A stretch of 64,000 nt of DNA from Methanobrevibacter thaueri. Lineage in GTDB: Archaea; Methanobacteriota; Methanobacteria; Methanobacteriales; Methanobacteriaceae. Every line of letters starts with the position of its first letter. The stretch's first letter is position 1. Below the pieces are notes generated by a model. The model was not told where the DNA came from and ran no database searches. It saw only the letters and a list, made by a program, of their open reading frames with translations. Shown here piece by piece: positions 15,791-24,366 of the stretch. Location of the stretch: contig NZ_MZGS01000016.1 in NCBI RefSeq assembly GCF_003111625.1, positions 62,001-126,000 on the forward strand. Direction: 5' to 3'. The position numbers and the translations under genes were made by a program.

Positions 15791-16580
15791 CACACCATTA
15801 CTTGAAAGGCAGATACGGTTTCGGCGGCCCAATATAATCCGATACTAAATGCTATATGATGATTAGTATATTGTTTTGTTCGCACCTTAAACACTTGAGA
15901 AAGTTATGCTCGATTGCATGCTTGTTTGCATGGTGTGGCGTGGAAACGGCGCTTTTGCTAAACGGCAGGATTGCCTGCGAAATCGCATGAATTGTTCTTT
16001 TTGAGGTGTGGAAAGTCCATCGGTACCGTTTTTTATTTTATTGTTTTTTATCTGGGCGGAGGTTTTTCATATTTTCTTGATGGATAGTTTTTATTTCAGA
16101 ACTTCAGGAATAAAACGCTTAGAAATGCCTTTTTTATAGGTGTGTGTATATTGATATAATCATCTTCATTTCCTTTTTACAAGCTTGTAAACATGTGTCA
16201 AATATTATGTAACCTTATGCAACCATGCATTTTCCATGACCTCAAACCATCAAATTTTTAAGAGATTCGTGTCGCAGAAAAACTACATGTTTCATGCTTG
16301 TGGGACATCACCAAAGAAACGCACGTTATTGTCGGAAGTAGTATTCCGACTGTGAAAATGCAGATTTGTGAACTTGGCCGAAATAGTATTTTTTTGGCGA
16401 AAAATATGTTCTCGCAAAGAGATTAAAAAAATAACGTGATAGTTTGAACAAGATTAACTTTAATTGATACTGTGAATCTGTAAGAAAATGTAGAAATTAA
16501 TAATAATCAGCTACTCCATATCTAGAATCCTCTTCCACAGTTTGTACAGTATTTTTCCATACATAACACCACTAATAATA
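15791..16580. other. Non-coding block with palindromes
   Basis: No gene with acceptable start and composition is seen here. Notable structures are TTACAAGCTTGTAA (16177-16190, perfect palindrome), GTCGGAA/TTCCGAC (16331-16350, 7-bp arms, 6-base loop) and GCAGG/CCTGC near 15967. A local stretch around 15900-16010 is richer in G and C than its surroundings. Near 16550, on the minus strand, a short frame MEKYCTNCGRGF then stop looks like the decayed start of a zinc-ribbon gene. May belong to an origin, centromere-like or transcribed RNA region. Confidence 0.35.
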
Positions 16581-16703
16581 CTATTTTTCTTTATCTTTTT
16601 CAATAATCAAATAACATCCTCTGAAATATGCATTTTTCACTCTATAAACAACATATGTGCTTGATTTTCCTAAATATTCTTTTTCAAACATTGCACTTAT
16701 CAT
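16581..16703 (-). CDS. 40-aa protein coupled to TFB chimera
   Basis: The ATG at 16703 overlaps the stop of the TFB-like gene (ATGA), the classic arrangement for translational coupling. The product begins [19 protein letters not shown] and continues [21 protein letters not shown]: a basic, beta-strand-like small protein. No family recognised. The coupling suggests it may bind or regulate the TFB-like protein. Confidence 0.5.
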   Translation of the reverse strand: MISAMFEKEYLGKSSTYVVYRVKNAYFRGCYLIIEKDKEK

Positions 16704-17455
16704 AGTTGCACATTTATACTTGTTTCTAATAGTTCAGTTAATTCTTTGTAGCTGTTACGTATTGTAATTTCAGAAACCCCTGCAATTTCTGCAACATCCC
16801 TTTGTGTTTTTCTTTCACCGAGTAAAACAGATGCGATATATACTGCAGCTGCAGCTACACCAGCAGGATTTCTACCTGAAGTCAAACCGTTATTCGATGC
16901 TTCTTCAATAATTTTAACAGCTTTGAATTGTGCTTTCTCTGATAATCCCAATTCATGGGCAATTTTTCTGGACTTTACTTTATATCCCTCAATAGATCTT
17001 CTGTTGTCTATGATTGTTTGACCCATGACAATGCCATTCTCTATCGTTATATGGATTTCTTTTTCATATAGCGTTTCGAAACCCAGATGAACGTATTGGA
17101 GAACTTTTCCTTCAGGAACTTTCAGGACTCCGCTGAACCATGTCGCATGAACAGGTTCTTTTTTGGTCATCCTCATGCGTCCCTCTAGGTCTTTTAGGTA
17201 GAACTTACCATCCTTGATTTCCCAAGTGCCTATATAGTTTCTCCAACATGCTGTGGATCCGATAGGAGAAGGTATTGTTTGACTGCCTTTGCGAAGCTTC
17301 TTTTTGTATTCATCGTGAAGCTCCTTCTTGAATTCTTTGAATTCTTCGCGGGAAAGTACAGTGATGATGTTTGGATCATCTATGAGGGGAGGGCAGGATT
17401 GCATCAATCTCCTCTTGCCGTTGAGAATTAGTTTTTCGGGCGTTTGTGCTGTCAT
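16700..17455 (-). CDS. Chimeric protein: unknown beta-rich domain fused to TFB C-terminal cyclin repeat
   Basis: Residues ~158-246 are an unmistakable second cyclin repeat of archaeal transcription factor B ([60 protein letters not shown]), the half that in TFB contacts BRE DNA with its HTH. The TFB zinc ribbon, B-reader and first cyclin repeat are missing. In their place, residues 1-145 carry [15 protein letters not shown], a basic helix (38-57) and a beta-rich domain ([21 protein letters not shown] ... [21 protein letters not shown]), a pattern I associate with uncharacterised mobile-element proteins of bacteria. AGAGGAGATT precedes the ATG. It cannot act as a normal TFB because it cannot recruit polymerase; it may bind BRE-like sites as a repressor or specialised factor. 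Confidence 0.8.
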   Translation of the reverse strand: MTAQTPEKLILNGKRRLMQSCPPLIDDPNIITVLSREEFKEFKKELHDEYKKKLRKGSQTIPSPIGSTACWRNYIGTWEIKDGKFYLKDLEGRMRMTKKEPVHATWFSGVLKVPEGKVLQYVHLGFETLYEKEIHITIENGIVMGQTIIDNRRSIEGYKVKSRKIAHELGLSEKAQFKAVKIIEEASNNGLTSGRNPAGVAAAAVYIASVLLGERKTQRDVAEIAGVSEITIRNSYKELTELLETSINVQL

Positions 17456-17478
17456 AATCTCCTCTTTTTTTCTTCTAT

Positions 17479-18513
17479 TTATTCATTATAATTGGAGTCT
17501 GCTTTGCTTGCCATAATGGGCATTTCTACATTTCTCTTTTTTAATTCCCTTTTAATAGATTTAATATGTCGTACTGCATGTTCTTTTTCTAAAGTATCCT
17601 GATTTTCTACAGCAATATTTTTATTTTTAATATAATTATACAATAATGTTAGTAATTCCTCATTGGTTTTATCAGAGTAATCAATAAACTCATCTTCACC
17701 TATAATTATTGCTCCTCCTCTTGGATTATAAATACCCAATGGAATTTTACCTGATCCATTTATTAATCCACGAATAAAGTCTTCGTCGGATTCTGGTGGT
17801 TCTGGTTCACCACCTAGATTTCCAGTCGGCGGTTGAGGTGGTTCTGGTGGTTCTGGTGGTTCTGGTGGTTCTGGTTCACCACCTAGATTTCCAGTCGGCG
17901 GTTGAGGTGGTTCTGGTGGTTCTGGTGGTTCTGGTGGTTCTGGTTCACCACCTAGATTTCCAGTCGGCGGTTGAGGAGCTGGTTTGACAACTAATTTAGT
18001 TCCACATCGTGTACAAAATTTATTCGAAGTATTTGCAAATGTTTTTTCACATTCTGGACAGTAATTTACGATTTCAGGTAATTTAGTCCCACATTGACCA
18101 CAGTAGTTGTCATCATCAGAATAATGTTTTTTCCCGCAGTTTCTACAAATTTTCATAAAATGTTCATCATATTGTATTTTTTCAGTGATTTTATTTATTA
18201 TCTGCGAATATAAATCATTATCTATTACAGAAGGAGACAATTCTGCACTTAAAGTAAAATCTTCAGCAGCGGTCTTAAGAATCAATTTATAATATTTAAT
18301 AATTCCTCCGTCATTATAACCATCCCAGTGGACGGTTTCAATACTTTTTTTTATGGTTACAATGTCCTTATAAAAGATAACTGTTTCACTGATAACATCC
18401 TCCAAAAGAATGTAAAGGTCATGTAAAGTTATTAATGTTGGTATTTGGTCACATCTCCATACAGAGTTTCTTATTTCATTTTCTTTACTAAAAACATTTC
18501 TTTCATAAGTCAT
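17479..18513 (-). CDS. Double zinc-ribbon protein with proline-rich repeats
   Basis: The 344-aa protein has a beta-rich N-terminal region (1-115, possibly PH-like), two zinc ribbons (Cys123/126/138/141 and Cys152/155/167/170), a proline/glutamate repeat region (about 178-240) and a charged C-terminal helix region (245-344). The repeats consist of [13 protein letters not shown]-type units of 23 residues. AGGTGAAAAT precedes the ATG. No enzyme motif. It lies 23 bases upstream of the TFB chimera in the same direction and is probably a cytosolic adaptor or scaffold. Confidence 0.7.
   Translation of the reverse strand: MTYERNVFSKENEIRNSVWRCDQIPTLITLHDLYILLEDVISETVIFYKDIVTIKKSIETVHWDGYNDGGIIKYYKLILKTAAEDFTLSAELSPSVIDNDLYSQIINKITEKIQYDEHFMKICRNCGKKHYSDDDNYCGQCGTKLPEIVNYCPECEKTFANTSNKFCTRCGTKLVVKPAPQPPTGNLGGEPEPPEPPEPPEPPQPPTGNLGGEPEPPEPPEPPEPPQPPTGNLGGEPEPPESDEDFIRGLINGSGKIPLGIYNPRGGAIIIGEDEFIDYSDKTNEELLTLLYNYIKNKNIAVENQDTLEKEHAVRHIKSIKRELKKRNVEMPIMASKADSNYNE
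17794..17982. repeat. 69-bp in-frame minisatellite
   Basis: The segment around CCAGTCGGCGGTTGAGG occurs at 17822, 17891 and 17960, exactly 69 bp apart, so the unit keeps frame and adds 23 residues (Thr-Gly-Asn-Leu-Gly-Gly plus Glu-Pro-Pro runs). Inner 9-bp GGTTCTGGT repeats make it prone to slippage. Copies look identical or nearly so, implying recent expansion. Confidence 0.85.
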
Positions 18514-18524
18514 ATTTTCACCTT

Positions 18525-18653
18525 TTAATCATTTTTTCTTTCATCCACAAGCCGTAGCATATCACCAGTCTTATCCCCGTACTTTTTTAGTTCCATTCCA
18601 TAATTAATGCATCTTGTTACATCGCCTTTTGTTTAGGTAGCTGCAGTAAACAT
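18525..18653 (-). pseudogene. Possible broken small gene
   Basis: Reading leftwards from ATG at 18653 gives MFTAAT, a stop, then TKGDVTRCINYGMELKKYGD and onward to a proper stop at 18525, a hydrophilic protein-like sequence of 35 residues. The single in-frame TAA near the start suggests a decayed gene or one that uses a later start (23-aa form from the internal Met). Coding character is inferred only from composition. Confidence 0.3.
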
Positions 18654-18676
18654 TGTTTGGTCATTTAATCATTGTA

Positions 18677-18871
18677 TTACCTTTTAATTTGCAATATCAT
18701 CACATCATACTTCTTAATATAATCTAATAATTGATTTTCATCAATGTTTTCTTTTTCTATAATTGTTTTCATACCTCTAGTACTGATTGTTTCTATTGTT
18801 AGTTTTTTATTCCACATATCATAGGTGATTGCAGCTTGAATTTCTAAATCAATTTCTGGAGGCATAAACAT
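18677..18871 (-). CDS. Unrecognised 64-aa protein
   Basis: The product starts MFMPPEIDLEIQAAITYDMW and is mixed strand/helix. GGAGTGATTAATA precedes the ATG; this site overlaps the stop of the EEP nuclease gene, 6 bases upstream, so the two are probably co-transcribed. No family recognised; it could be an immunity or accessory partner of the nuclease. Confidence 0.55.
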   Translation of the reverse strand: MFMPPEIDLEIQAAITYDMWNKKLTIETISTRGMKTIIEKENIDENQLLDYIKKYDVMILQIKR

Positions 18872-18877
18872 TATTAA

Positions 18878-19603
18878 TCACTCCAATTTGATTTCAAAAG
18901 TAAGAGGTATATGATCACTAAATTCTATCCATTTATTGGCATCCCCAATTTGAAAAGCAGTGACAACATCTTTACCCGTATAAACATAATCGATGTGATA
19001 TGGTTTTTCTAAATCCCAAGATTGATGAAATGTTGGCTGTGTTTCTTCGCCTTGTTCTTCTCCAGTTAATTTATGATATGCGCTAAATAATCCTTTGTTA
19101 TTTAGTTTTCTGTTTAAATTTGTTTGGTCTTTAGCATTGCCTTCGCTGTCTTTAGCTTTGTGTTGGTCGTTCCATATTGCATTGCTGTTGAAATCACCGC
19201 ACATGACAAGGTTCTCATCAAATAGATTAATATTTGCATCAAAATAGTCATGAATCATTTCAACATATTTATTCAATCCTTTTTCTTTATCTTCATCCAT
19301 TGCCCAAACGGCTAATAAATTAAAACTATCATTAACTCTTACAGCAATAAAGTTTTTAAACTTATCATTTAAGCCTTCAATCGATTCCAATTTAATATTA
19401 TCTTTCGCAAATATTCCTAATCCTTTCCAATGAATGTCTCCTGTCCAAAAGTAGTTATCTCCAGCAAATTCAACATATTCTTCTACTTTAGCTCTTGCAG
19501 GATCTTCACATTCACATATAACATATATGTCTGCATCTTCTTCAATGATTGAAGTGTATTTTTCTCTAAATTTACTTGCACAGTTCCAAGAAACGATTTT
19601 CAT
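18878..19603 (-). CDS. Endonuclease/exonuclease/phosphatase (EEP) family protein
   Basis: The 241-aa protein has the ordered EEP motifs: VSWNC with Asn7, Glu31 in ICECEDP, GDFNSN with Asp137 and Asn139, HIDYVY with Asp205 and SDHIPL with Asp230-His231. These form the metal centre and catalytic His/Asp of ExoIII/APE- and DNase I-like enzymes. At this size, with no added DNA-repair loops, substrate (DNA, RNA or phospholipid) cannot be told. It starts 2 bases after the SHOCT gene stop. In cargo of a mobile element it may act in defence or DNA processing. Confidence 0.85.
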   Translation of the reverse strand: MKIVSWNCASKFREKYTSIIEEDADIYVICECEDPARAKVEEYVEFAGDNYFWTGDIHWKGLGIFAKDNIKLESIEGLNDKFKNFIAVRVNDSFNLLAVWAMDEDKEKGLNKYVEMIHDYFDANINLFDENLVMCGDFNSNAIWNDQHKAKDSEGNAKDQTNLNRKLNNKGLFSAYHKLTGEEQGEETQPTFHQSWDLEKPYHIDYVYTGKDVVTAFQIGDANKWIEFSDHIPLTFEIKLE

Positions 19604-19605
19604 AT

Positions 19606-20253
19606 TTAATCACCATCAATTAATTTTTTCTTCATCGCTGCGAACTCCTCATCCGTCAGCAAGCCTTTCTCATATAAATTAGCTAAACGCTCCAGCTCAT
19701 CCATCAAAGATTTGCTTTCCTGCTTTGTTTCCTGTGGTTTTGCTGTTGCGTGTTCAAGACCCCAACCTACTTCCTCGTATTGAGCACCACAAGCTCTTTG
19801 GTTGATAATGTCAATAACATGTTGAACAACAAATTTTCTATATCCAATTTTTTCAAACTTGAACAGAATAAATATTTCCTGATTTTCAAGTAAAGTAATC
19901 ACCAAATCATCTTCTTTTACTCTTTCAGCACCAACAACATTATCATAAGGTATTCTTAAGTCTTTACCTTCAAGAGTGGCATTTTTAAATACTAATCCTT
20001 TTTCTACAATTTGAAATAATGTTCTTAACGTTCTAAATTCTTCTTTTTGTTTAACACCACTGGCGGCAGCTAAACCTATTAAACCAAAAGCTAAAGTTGC
20101 TACTCCTCTTGCGGCTCCACTATGAGTTCCGATCTTTAGTTGTTTATCTGGAAATGTTACTAAAGCAGAAATACCTTCAAAAATATTATATTCCATCAAA
20201 GCTTCTTCTTTAATTTCCTCATCCGATTTTTTAAAATTATCCAACAATCCCAT
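19606..20253 (-). CDS. PH-like and SHOCT-domain protein
   Basis: I take the ATG at 20253. Residues ~185-214 (LMDELERLANLYEKGLLTDEEFAAMKKKLI) are a SHOCT domain, a short helical oligomerisation module. The preceding ~150 residues look PH-like (LRIPYDNVVGAERVKEDDLVITL), with a hydrophobic Gly/Ala stretch (GVATLAFGLIGLAAASG) that may touch membrane. No ribosome binding site; a TATA-like ACTTATATTA about 30 bases upstream suggests a nearly leaderless message starting the SHOCT-EEP-64aa operon. Confidence 0.7.
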   Translation of the reverse strand: MGLLDNFKKSDEEIKEEALMEYNIFEGISALVTFPDKQLKIGTHSGAARGVATLAFGLIGLAAASGVKQKEEFRTLRTLFQIVEKGLVFKNATLEGKDLRIPYDNVVGAERVKEDDLVITLLENQEIFILFKFEKIGYRKFVVQHVIDIINQRACGAQYEEVGWGLEHATAKPQETKQESKSLMDELERLANLYEKGLLTDEEFAAMKKKLIDGD

Positions 20254-20412
20254 AAAAATCAATTAGTATGTCTATTCAACAAAGATAATATAAGTTGTGG
20301 ATTAAATGTGGTTTGATACATACCTGCTAATACATAACATCATTCTTGCTTACTTGCCTTCTCCATTTAGGCCGAAGGTGCTGTTATATGGAGGAGGTTT
20401 TGATTAAGTGGG

Positions 20413-22263
20413 CTAATCTACGGTCAGATATTCCATTAGCACATCTTGAACCATGTTATCTTTATCCTCATCAGTTAAATTATCAATATTGTCCTTATTC
20501 TTTTTGATAATATATAAAATGATATTGTTTAATGTTACTTCATCATCTTTAACCATATTCCAAAGGGTATCATTTGATTTTATTAACTCAAATAACTCAA
20601 ATTGTAAAGTTAAATGTTTAGTTACAAATTCCACTTCATCTGGTGTTAATTCTTTTTTATCAAATAACTCAATTTCAGGATTTAAGGTATATTTTACTAT
20701 AGATTTTTGGATTAATGAATTTAAATAAACATCATCATTTCTGAAGTTGGATTCATTTTCTATGGCAAATTCATATGCTAATTTACATAATATGCTACAT
20801 TTTTTTCTTCCTATTGACACATCTTCTTCTTGATTTAGTATATTTTCTTTATAGTTATTATCAAAATATTCAAAGATAATTTTCTGAATATTACTTCTGT
20901 TCCTGTTAAATGATAGATTATCTACTTGTTCTTGTGTTTGATTAATTAATTTTGTAAGTTCTTCTATTTTTTTATCTTTTTCAGCATTCTGATTAGTTAA
21001 AGCTTCAATTTTTTTATCAGCTTCAGAAACTTTTTTATTCAATTCTTCTGTTTCTTTGTTTGTAACAATTTTTGTTTCTACATTATCTAATGACAGTGCA
21101 TCATGAATATTATTAATATAAATTTCTTTTATTTCCTTTACTTTTTTCTTAACATAAGATTTATCATTAGGTAAACCATCTGAATGACCTTCTAACAAAG
21201 CACAAACTCTTATATCTCCACAATTTTTAGCTACAGTGCTAATAAAGTATTTTCTACAAGTGTGAGGGTGGAATCTAGGTATTTTTAATAGTTCATCAGT
21301 AAAATCTTCTTCACTGATTTTTCCATCTGCAATTTGTTGTTTAATTTGATTTTCTTTCCATAGATGAAATTTTTTATTTTTTTCACCCCATTGAGTTGCT
21401 ACAGATGTAGGTTTCATAGGATTTACGTATTCTTCTCTTCTTGACCCAAACAAAGCCCATTTTTTACTAATTTTTAACTTTGAATCCTCATTCCTTTTTT
21501 TGTTTTTATTCGGAAGGTATTGATTTTTGATATGGCGCAAATATTGTAAAATTAAATTACTAGAATGAGTCGAATTGAATGTTATACACTTTACACCATG
21601 CCTTTCAGTTTTATGTGGTTCAAAAACCCATTGACCAATCATATCTTCAGGAGCATTATCAATAAAGTCCTCTACATCAACAAAATCATGATATTCCTCC
21701 GTTGCTTTCATAAAATCAGAAATGGACAAAGATAAAGCATCACCAATACGCATTCCTGTTGATGTTAGAAAATTTGCTAAAGAAATATGAACTAAAGACA
21801 TATCTTGTAAAAGATAATTATAATCTTCTTTGGTCAATAAATACCAATCATCAGAATCATCTTCTAACTTTTTTATTTTAGGGATTAATACACCGAATTC
21901 TCGAAGAAAAGCAATTATCAAAGATCTTTGACCATTAATTGTAACATTTTTATTATTCCTTTGTCTACAATAATCAACAAATTGATTTAAATATTTATTT
22001 ATCTTTGAATCTTTATTGTTTACATCAAATCTTATTTCCCTTATTCTCTCATTTCCATTTTCATCTGGAGGTAGTTTTTCTTTAGTTACAATATTTTGTT
22101 CATCAGTACAATCAGCAATAATTTCTCCAAGTGTTTTGTTAGTAGCTTCACAAAATTTAGTTAAAATATCAAAGTATTTTTCTGCAGTAGTTTCATTTCT
22201 TAAAGAATCAGAGATAAATAATTGATAATACTCATCATTTCTAACATCATATTCTTTATTCAT
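20413..22263 (-). CDS. Tyrosine integrase of the element
   Basis: The 616-aa protein has an N-terminal core-binding region (about 10-130) and a complete catalytic set: Arg172 in STGMRIGD, Lys around 218-225, HPHTCRKYF with His334 and Arg337, His360 in LEGHSDG and the nucleophile Tyr370 in DKSYVKK. A coiled coil follows (about 400-450) and an unusual ~170-residue C-terminal extension. AAAGGAGGACC precedes the ATG. It lies next to the chromosomal cfbC gene, as expected for an integrase at an element end. All key residues are present, so it may be active. Confidence 0.9.
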   Translation of the reverse strand: MNKEYDVRNDEYYQLFISDSLRNETTAEKYFDILTKFCEATNKTLGEIIADCTDEQNIVTKEKLPPDENGNERIREIRFDVNNKDSKINKYLNQFVDYCRQRNNKNVTINGQRSLIIAFLREFGVLIPKIKKLEDDSDDWYLLTKEDYNYLLQDMSLVHISLANFLTSTGMRIGDALSLSISDFMKATEEYHDFVDVEDFIDNAPEDMIGQWVFEPHKTERHGVKCITFNSTHSSNLILQYLRHIKNQYLPNKNKKRNEDSKLKISKKWALFGSRREEYVNPMKPTSVATQWGEKNKKFHLWKENQIKQQIADGKISEEDFTDELLKIPRFHPHTCRKYFISTVAKNCGDIRVCALLEGHSDGLPNDKSYVKKKVKEIKEIYINNIHDALSLDNVETKIVTNKETEELNKKVSEADKKIEALTNQNAEKDKKIEELTKLINQTQEQVDNLSFNRNRSNIQKIIFEYFDNNYKENILNQEEDVSIGRKKCSILCKLAYEFAIENESNFRNDDVYLNSLIQKSIVKYTLNPEIELFDKKELTPDEVEFVTKHLTLQFELFELIKSNDTLWNMVKDDEVTLNNIILYIIKKNKDNIDNLTDEDKDNMVQDVLMEYLTVD

Positions 22264-22331
22264 GGAAGGTCCTCCTTTATCTAAAAATAATATTTATTTT
22301 AAAAGATATTTAAGATTTTCCTTCCTTCAAG

Positions 22332-23120
22332 TTAAGAATGGAAGAATTCCTCGAATTCCTCATCCTCCATAGGTTCCGGAGTTGATACGTTTTCATTATG
22401 CATAATGCTTGAAGCAAGGTCTCGGTATTCTTGCGCTTCTGCACTTTCAGGGTATTTTTCTACAACAGTCTTTGCATCTAATTCAGCATCTTGAATCAAA
22501 TTACTTCTATGAATGGTGCCAATAACATGTGTTCCTATCTTTTCGGCAAAGTCGTTGACTATTTGCTCCTCATTATCCACATTCCTGCAGTTGCAGACAA
22601 TACCGCTCAAGTTACCCTTAAGCTTCTTAACACCACGAACAATATTGTTTGCAGCATATAAAGCCATATATTCACCAGAAGTGACAATCAATACCTCATC
22701 AGCATATTTTTCACGCAAAGGCACTGAAAAACCGCCGCATACAACATCACCCAGCACGTCATATACTACAACATCCAAATCATCATCGAAAATGCCAAGC
22801 TGTTCAAGGTATTTCATGGCGACAATGACACCACGGCCGGCACATCCAACACCCGGCTCAGGTCCTCCGCTCTCTACGCATTGAATGTTCTTGAAACCTT
22901 GGAATACCAAATCTTCCTTTTCAGGGTTTCTATTGTCCCTTAATGTATTTACAACAGTTGGAATCCTCTTACCATATAATGTGCGTGTGGTGTCTGCCTT
23001 AGGATCGCATCCAATCACAAGACAGTTCAAATCGTCACTGCCCCATACGGCGGACAGGTTTGCCACAGTGGTACTCTTTCCAATTCCACCCTTTCCATAA
23101 ATAGCTATTTTCTTAATCAT
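22332..23120 (-). CDS. cfbC: NifH-like reductase of coenzyme F430 synthesis
   Basis: The 262-aa protein is a NifH/BchL-type ATPase: P-loop GKGGIGKST (9-17) and cluster ligands Cys93 (GPEPGVGCAGRG) and Cys128 (VLGDVVCGGF), which hold a [4Fe-4S] between two subunits. In methanogens the matching protein, CfbC, passes electrons to CfbD during reductive cyclisation of Ni-sirohydrochlorin a,c-diamide. The nitrogenase genes nifD/K are not nearby, which favours CfbC over NifH. The ATG at 23120 follows GAGAGG. The C-terminus is an acidic tail (EPMEDEEFEEFFHS). The gene overlaps the U32 gene by 8 bases. Confidence 0.88.
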   Translation of the reverse strand: MIKKIAIYGKGGIGKSTTVANLSAVWGSDDLNCLVIGCDPKADTTRTLYGKRIPTVVNTLRDNRNPEKEDLVFQGFKNIQCVESGGPEPGVGCAGRGVIVAMKYLEQLGIFDDDLDVVVYDVLGDVVCGGFSVPLREKYADEVLIVTSGEYMALYAANNIVRGVKKLKGNLSGIVCNCRNVDNEEQIVNDFAEKIGTHVIGTIHRSNLIQDAELDAKTVVEKYPESAEAQEYRDLASSIMHNENVSTPEPMEDEEFEEFFHS

Positions 23121-24360
23121 CAATATTCCTCTCAACTAGTTTATAGACAAAATCATTTTCACGGACCTTTGTAGGCATTGCTATTGCAACGTTTGAGCCC
23201 TTTTCAACATAATCAACCGATTTTCCTTCAATCTGCATGGAATCGATTGTATGGGTGATTGAGCCTGTGGTTTGGCCCTGTATTATAATCTTATCGCCAA
23301 TCCTCAAATCATCCCAAATCCTAAGTTCAGCAGCCTTGACCTTATTGTAATAGTTTACGACCTGGCCTATGTCCCTTTTGATGTATTTTGACTGGTTGTC
23401 CTCACTCCTCTCAAATGGAGTGTTGAAATAAAAGTTTGTGTCAAATCCACGGTTGAAGACGCTTGTCAGCTCTTCCATCCATTCCGGCTTTACATTATAC
23501 TCATCGGGATTCTCGCTATAGCTGTCAATGGCCTCACGATAGATTCCTGTAACCATGGCACCATAATCGGCACTTCTGGCCCTTCCCTCAATCTTGAATG
23601 AGGCAACTCCACTTTTCATGAGCTCGGGAATGTGTTCAATCATGCACATGTCCTTTGGTGAGAAGAAGTTGGTTCTGTAGCTTGCGTCATCGCTTCCGGT
23701 GACTATGAATCTTTCATCCTCAACATCCGAAAAGTTAACTACGTTGTCCTCTCCCTCTTCATATGTCAATGTCCAGTTCTTGCGGCATGGCTGCAGGCAA
23801 TCACCGCAATTGGCGCTTCTGCCGTACAATCCATAGCTTAAAAAGCAACGCCCTGAAATGGCCATGCAAATCGCTCCATGCACAAATATCTCAGTTTCGA
23901 TTGGGGATTTGCTGGTGATTTCAGTGATTTCTGACAGGGACAGTTCCCTTGATAGTATTGCCCTTTTCGCCCCTAACTTCTTAAGGGTCTTAAGGGTGTA
24001 AGAATTAGTTACATTTTCCTGAACGCTGATATGGGCCTCAAGACCGTGGGAAACGGTATCCTCAATCAGTCCGATGTCTGATAAAATAAGTCCGTCGATT
24101 TCAGATGAGGCAATCATCTCCAGATTTGACTCCAGTTCACATGCAAGCTTTTCATTCAGGATAATGTTAGTGCCCAGATAGGTTTTAGCTCCATACTCCT
24201 TGGCTATTCTTGCCACTTCACCTAAATCATCCAAGGAAAAGTTTTTGGCATTGGCCCTCATGTTATAGTCTTCAAGGCCAAAGTAAACAGCATCCGCACC
24301 GTTCTCCAAAACGGCACGAAGTGAAATGAAATTTCCGGCTGGAGCTAACAGTTCAACCAT
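23113..24360 (-). CDS. U32 family peptidase-like protein
   Basis: The 415-aa protein starts VELLAPAGNFISLRAVLENGADAVYFG, the TIM-barrel start of U32 proteins, and contains the family signature region EIFVHGAICMAISGRCFLS followed by CGDCLQPCR (Cys-rich). The C-terminal ~110 residues form the small beta domain seen in collagenase-like members. Relatives in bacteria (RlhA, TrhP, UbiU/V) act in RNA or quinone hydroxylation rather than proteolysis; the role in methanogens is not established. The link to cfbC by overlap hints at cofactor or Fe-S context. Confidence 0.82.
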   Translation of the reverse strand: MVELLAPAGNFISLRAVLENGADAVYFGLEDYNMRANAKNFSLDDLGEVARIAKEYGAKTYLGTNIILNEKLACELESNLEMIASSEIDGLILSDIGLIEDTVSHGLEAHISVQENVTNSYTLKTLKKLGAKRAILSRELSLSEITEITSKSPIETEIFVHGAICMAISGRCFLSYGLYGRSANCGDCLQPCRKNWTLTYEEGEDNVVNFSDVEDERFIVTGSDDASYRTNFFSPKDMCMIEHIPELMKSGVASFKIEGRARSADYGAMVTGIYREAIDSYSENPDEYNVKPEWMEELTSVFNRGFDTNFYFNTPFERSEDNQSKYIKRDIGQVVNYYNKVKAAELRIWDDLRIGDKIIIQGQTTGSITHTIDSMQIEGKSVDYVEKGSNVAIAMPTKVRENDFVYKLVERNIDD

Positions 24361-24366
24361 AAGTAT

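Larger units (their letters stand above)
559..22331. mobile_element. Integrated plasmid/provirus-like element (left boundary uncertain)
   Basis: The stretch combines an integrase, a primase-polymerase/D5 helicase, an ArdC-like antirestriction protein, RHH regulators, many small unknown genes and a likely origin, flanked on the right by conserved chromosomal genes. The right boundary is probably between the integrase start and the cfbC stop, or within the cfbC 3' end. No virion structural genes (capsid, portal, terminase) are seen, so an integrated plasmid or satellite is more likely than a complete virus. The left end may lie outside the window; no matching attachment repeat was found by eye. 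Confidence 0.65.

Noticed and set aside
15593-15832. Leftward 79-aa frame over the iteron region
   Set aside because: It runs through the inverted repeats, has no ribosome binding site and an unlikely composition.
17794-17982. CRISPR-like direct repeats
   Set aside because: The repeats are contiguous, in frame, and encode a Pro/Glu linker.
17796-17987. Open 63-aa Val/Leu frame on the plus strand
   Set aside because: Antisense of the proline repeat region; repeat composition, no start signal.
20254-20412. tRNA or attachment site after the SHOCT gene
   Set aside because: No cloverleaf or CCA-type 3' end can be drawn and no repeat of this stretch was seen elsewhere in the window.
22332-23120. 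Nitrogenase iron protein NifH
   Set aside because: No nifD, nifK or nifI genes are near and methanogens without nitrogen fixation carry this homologue for F430; CfbC is the better call.
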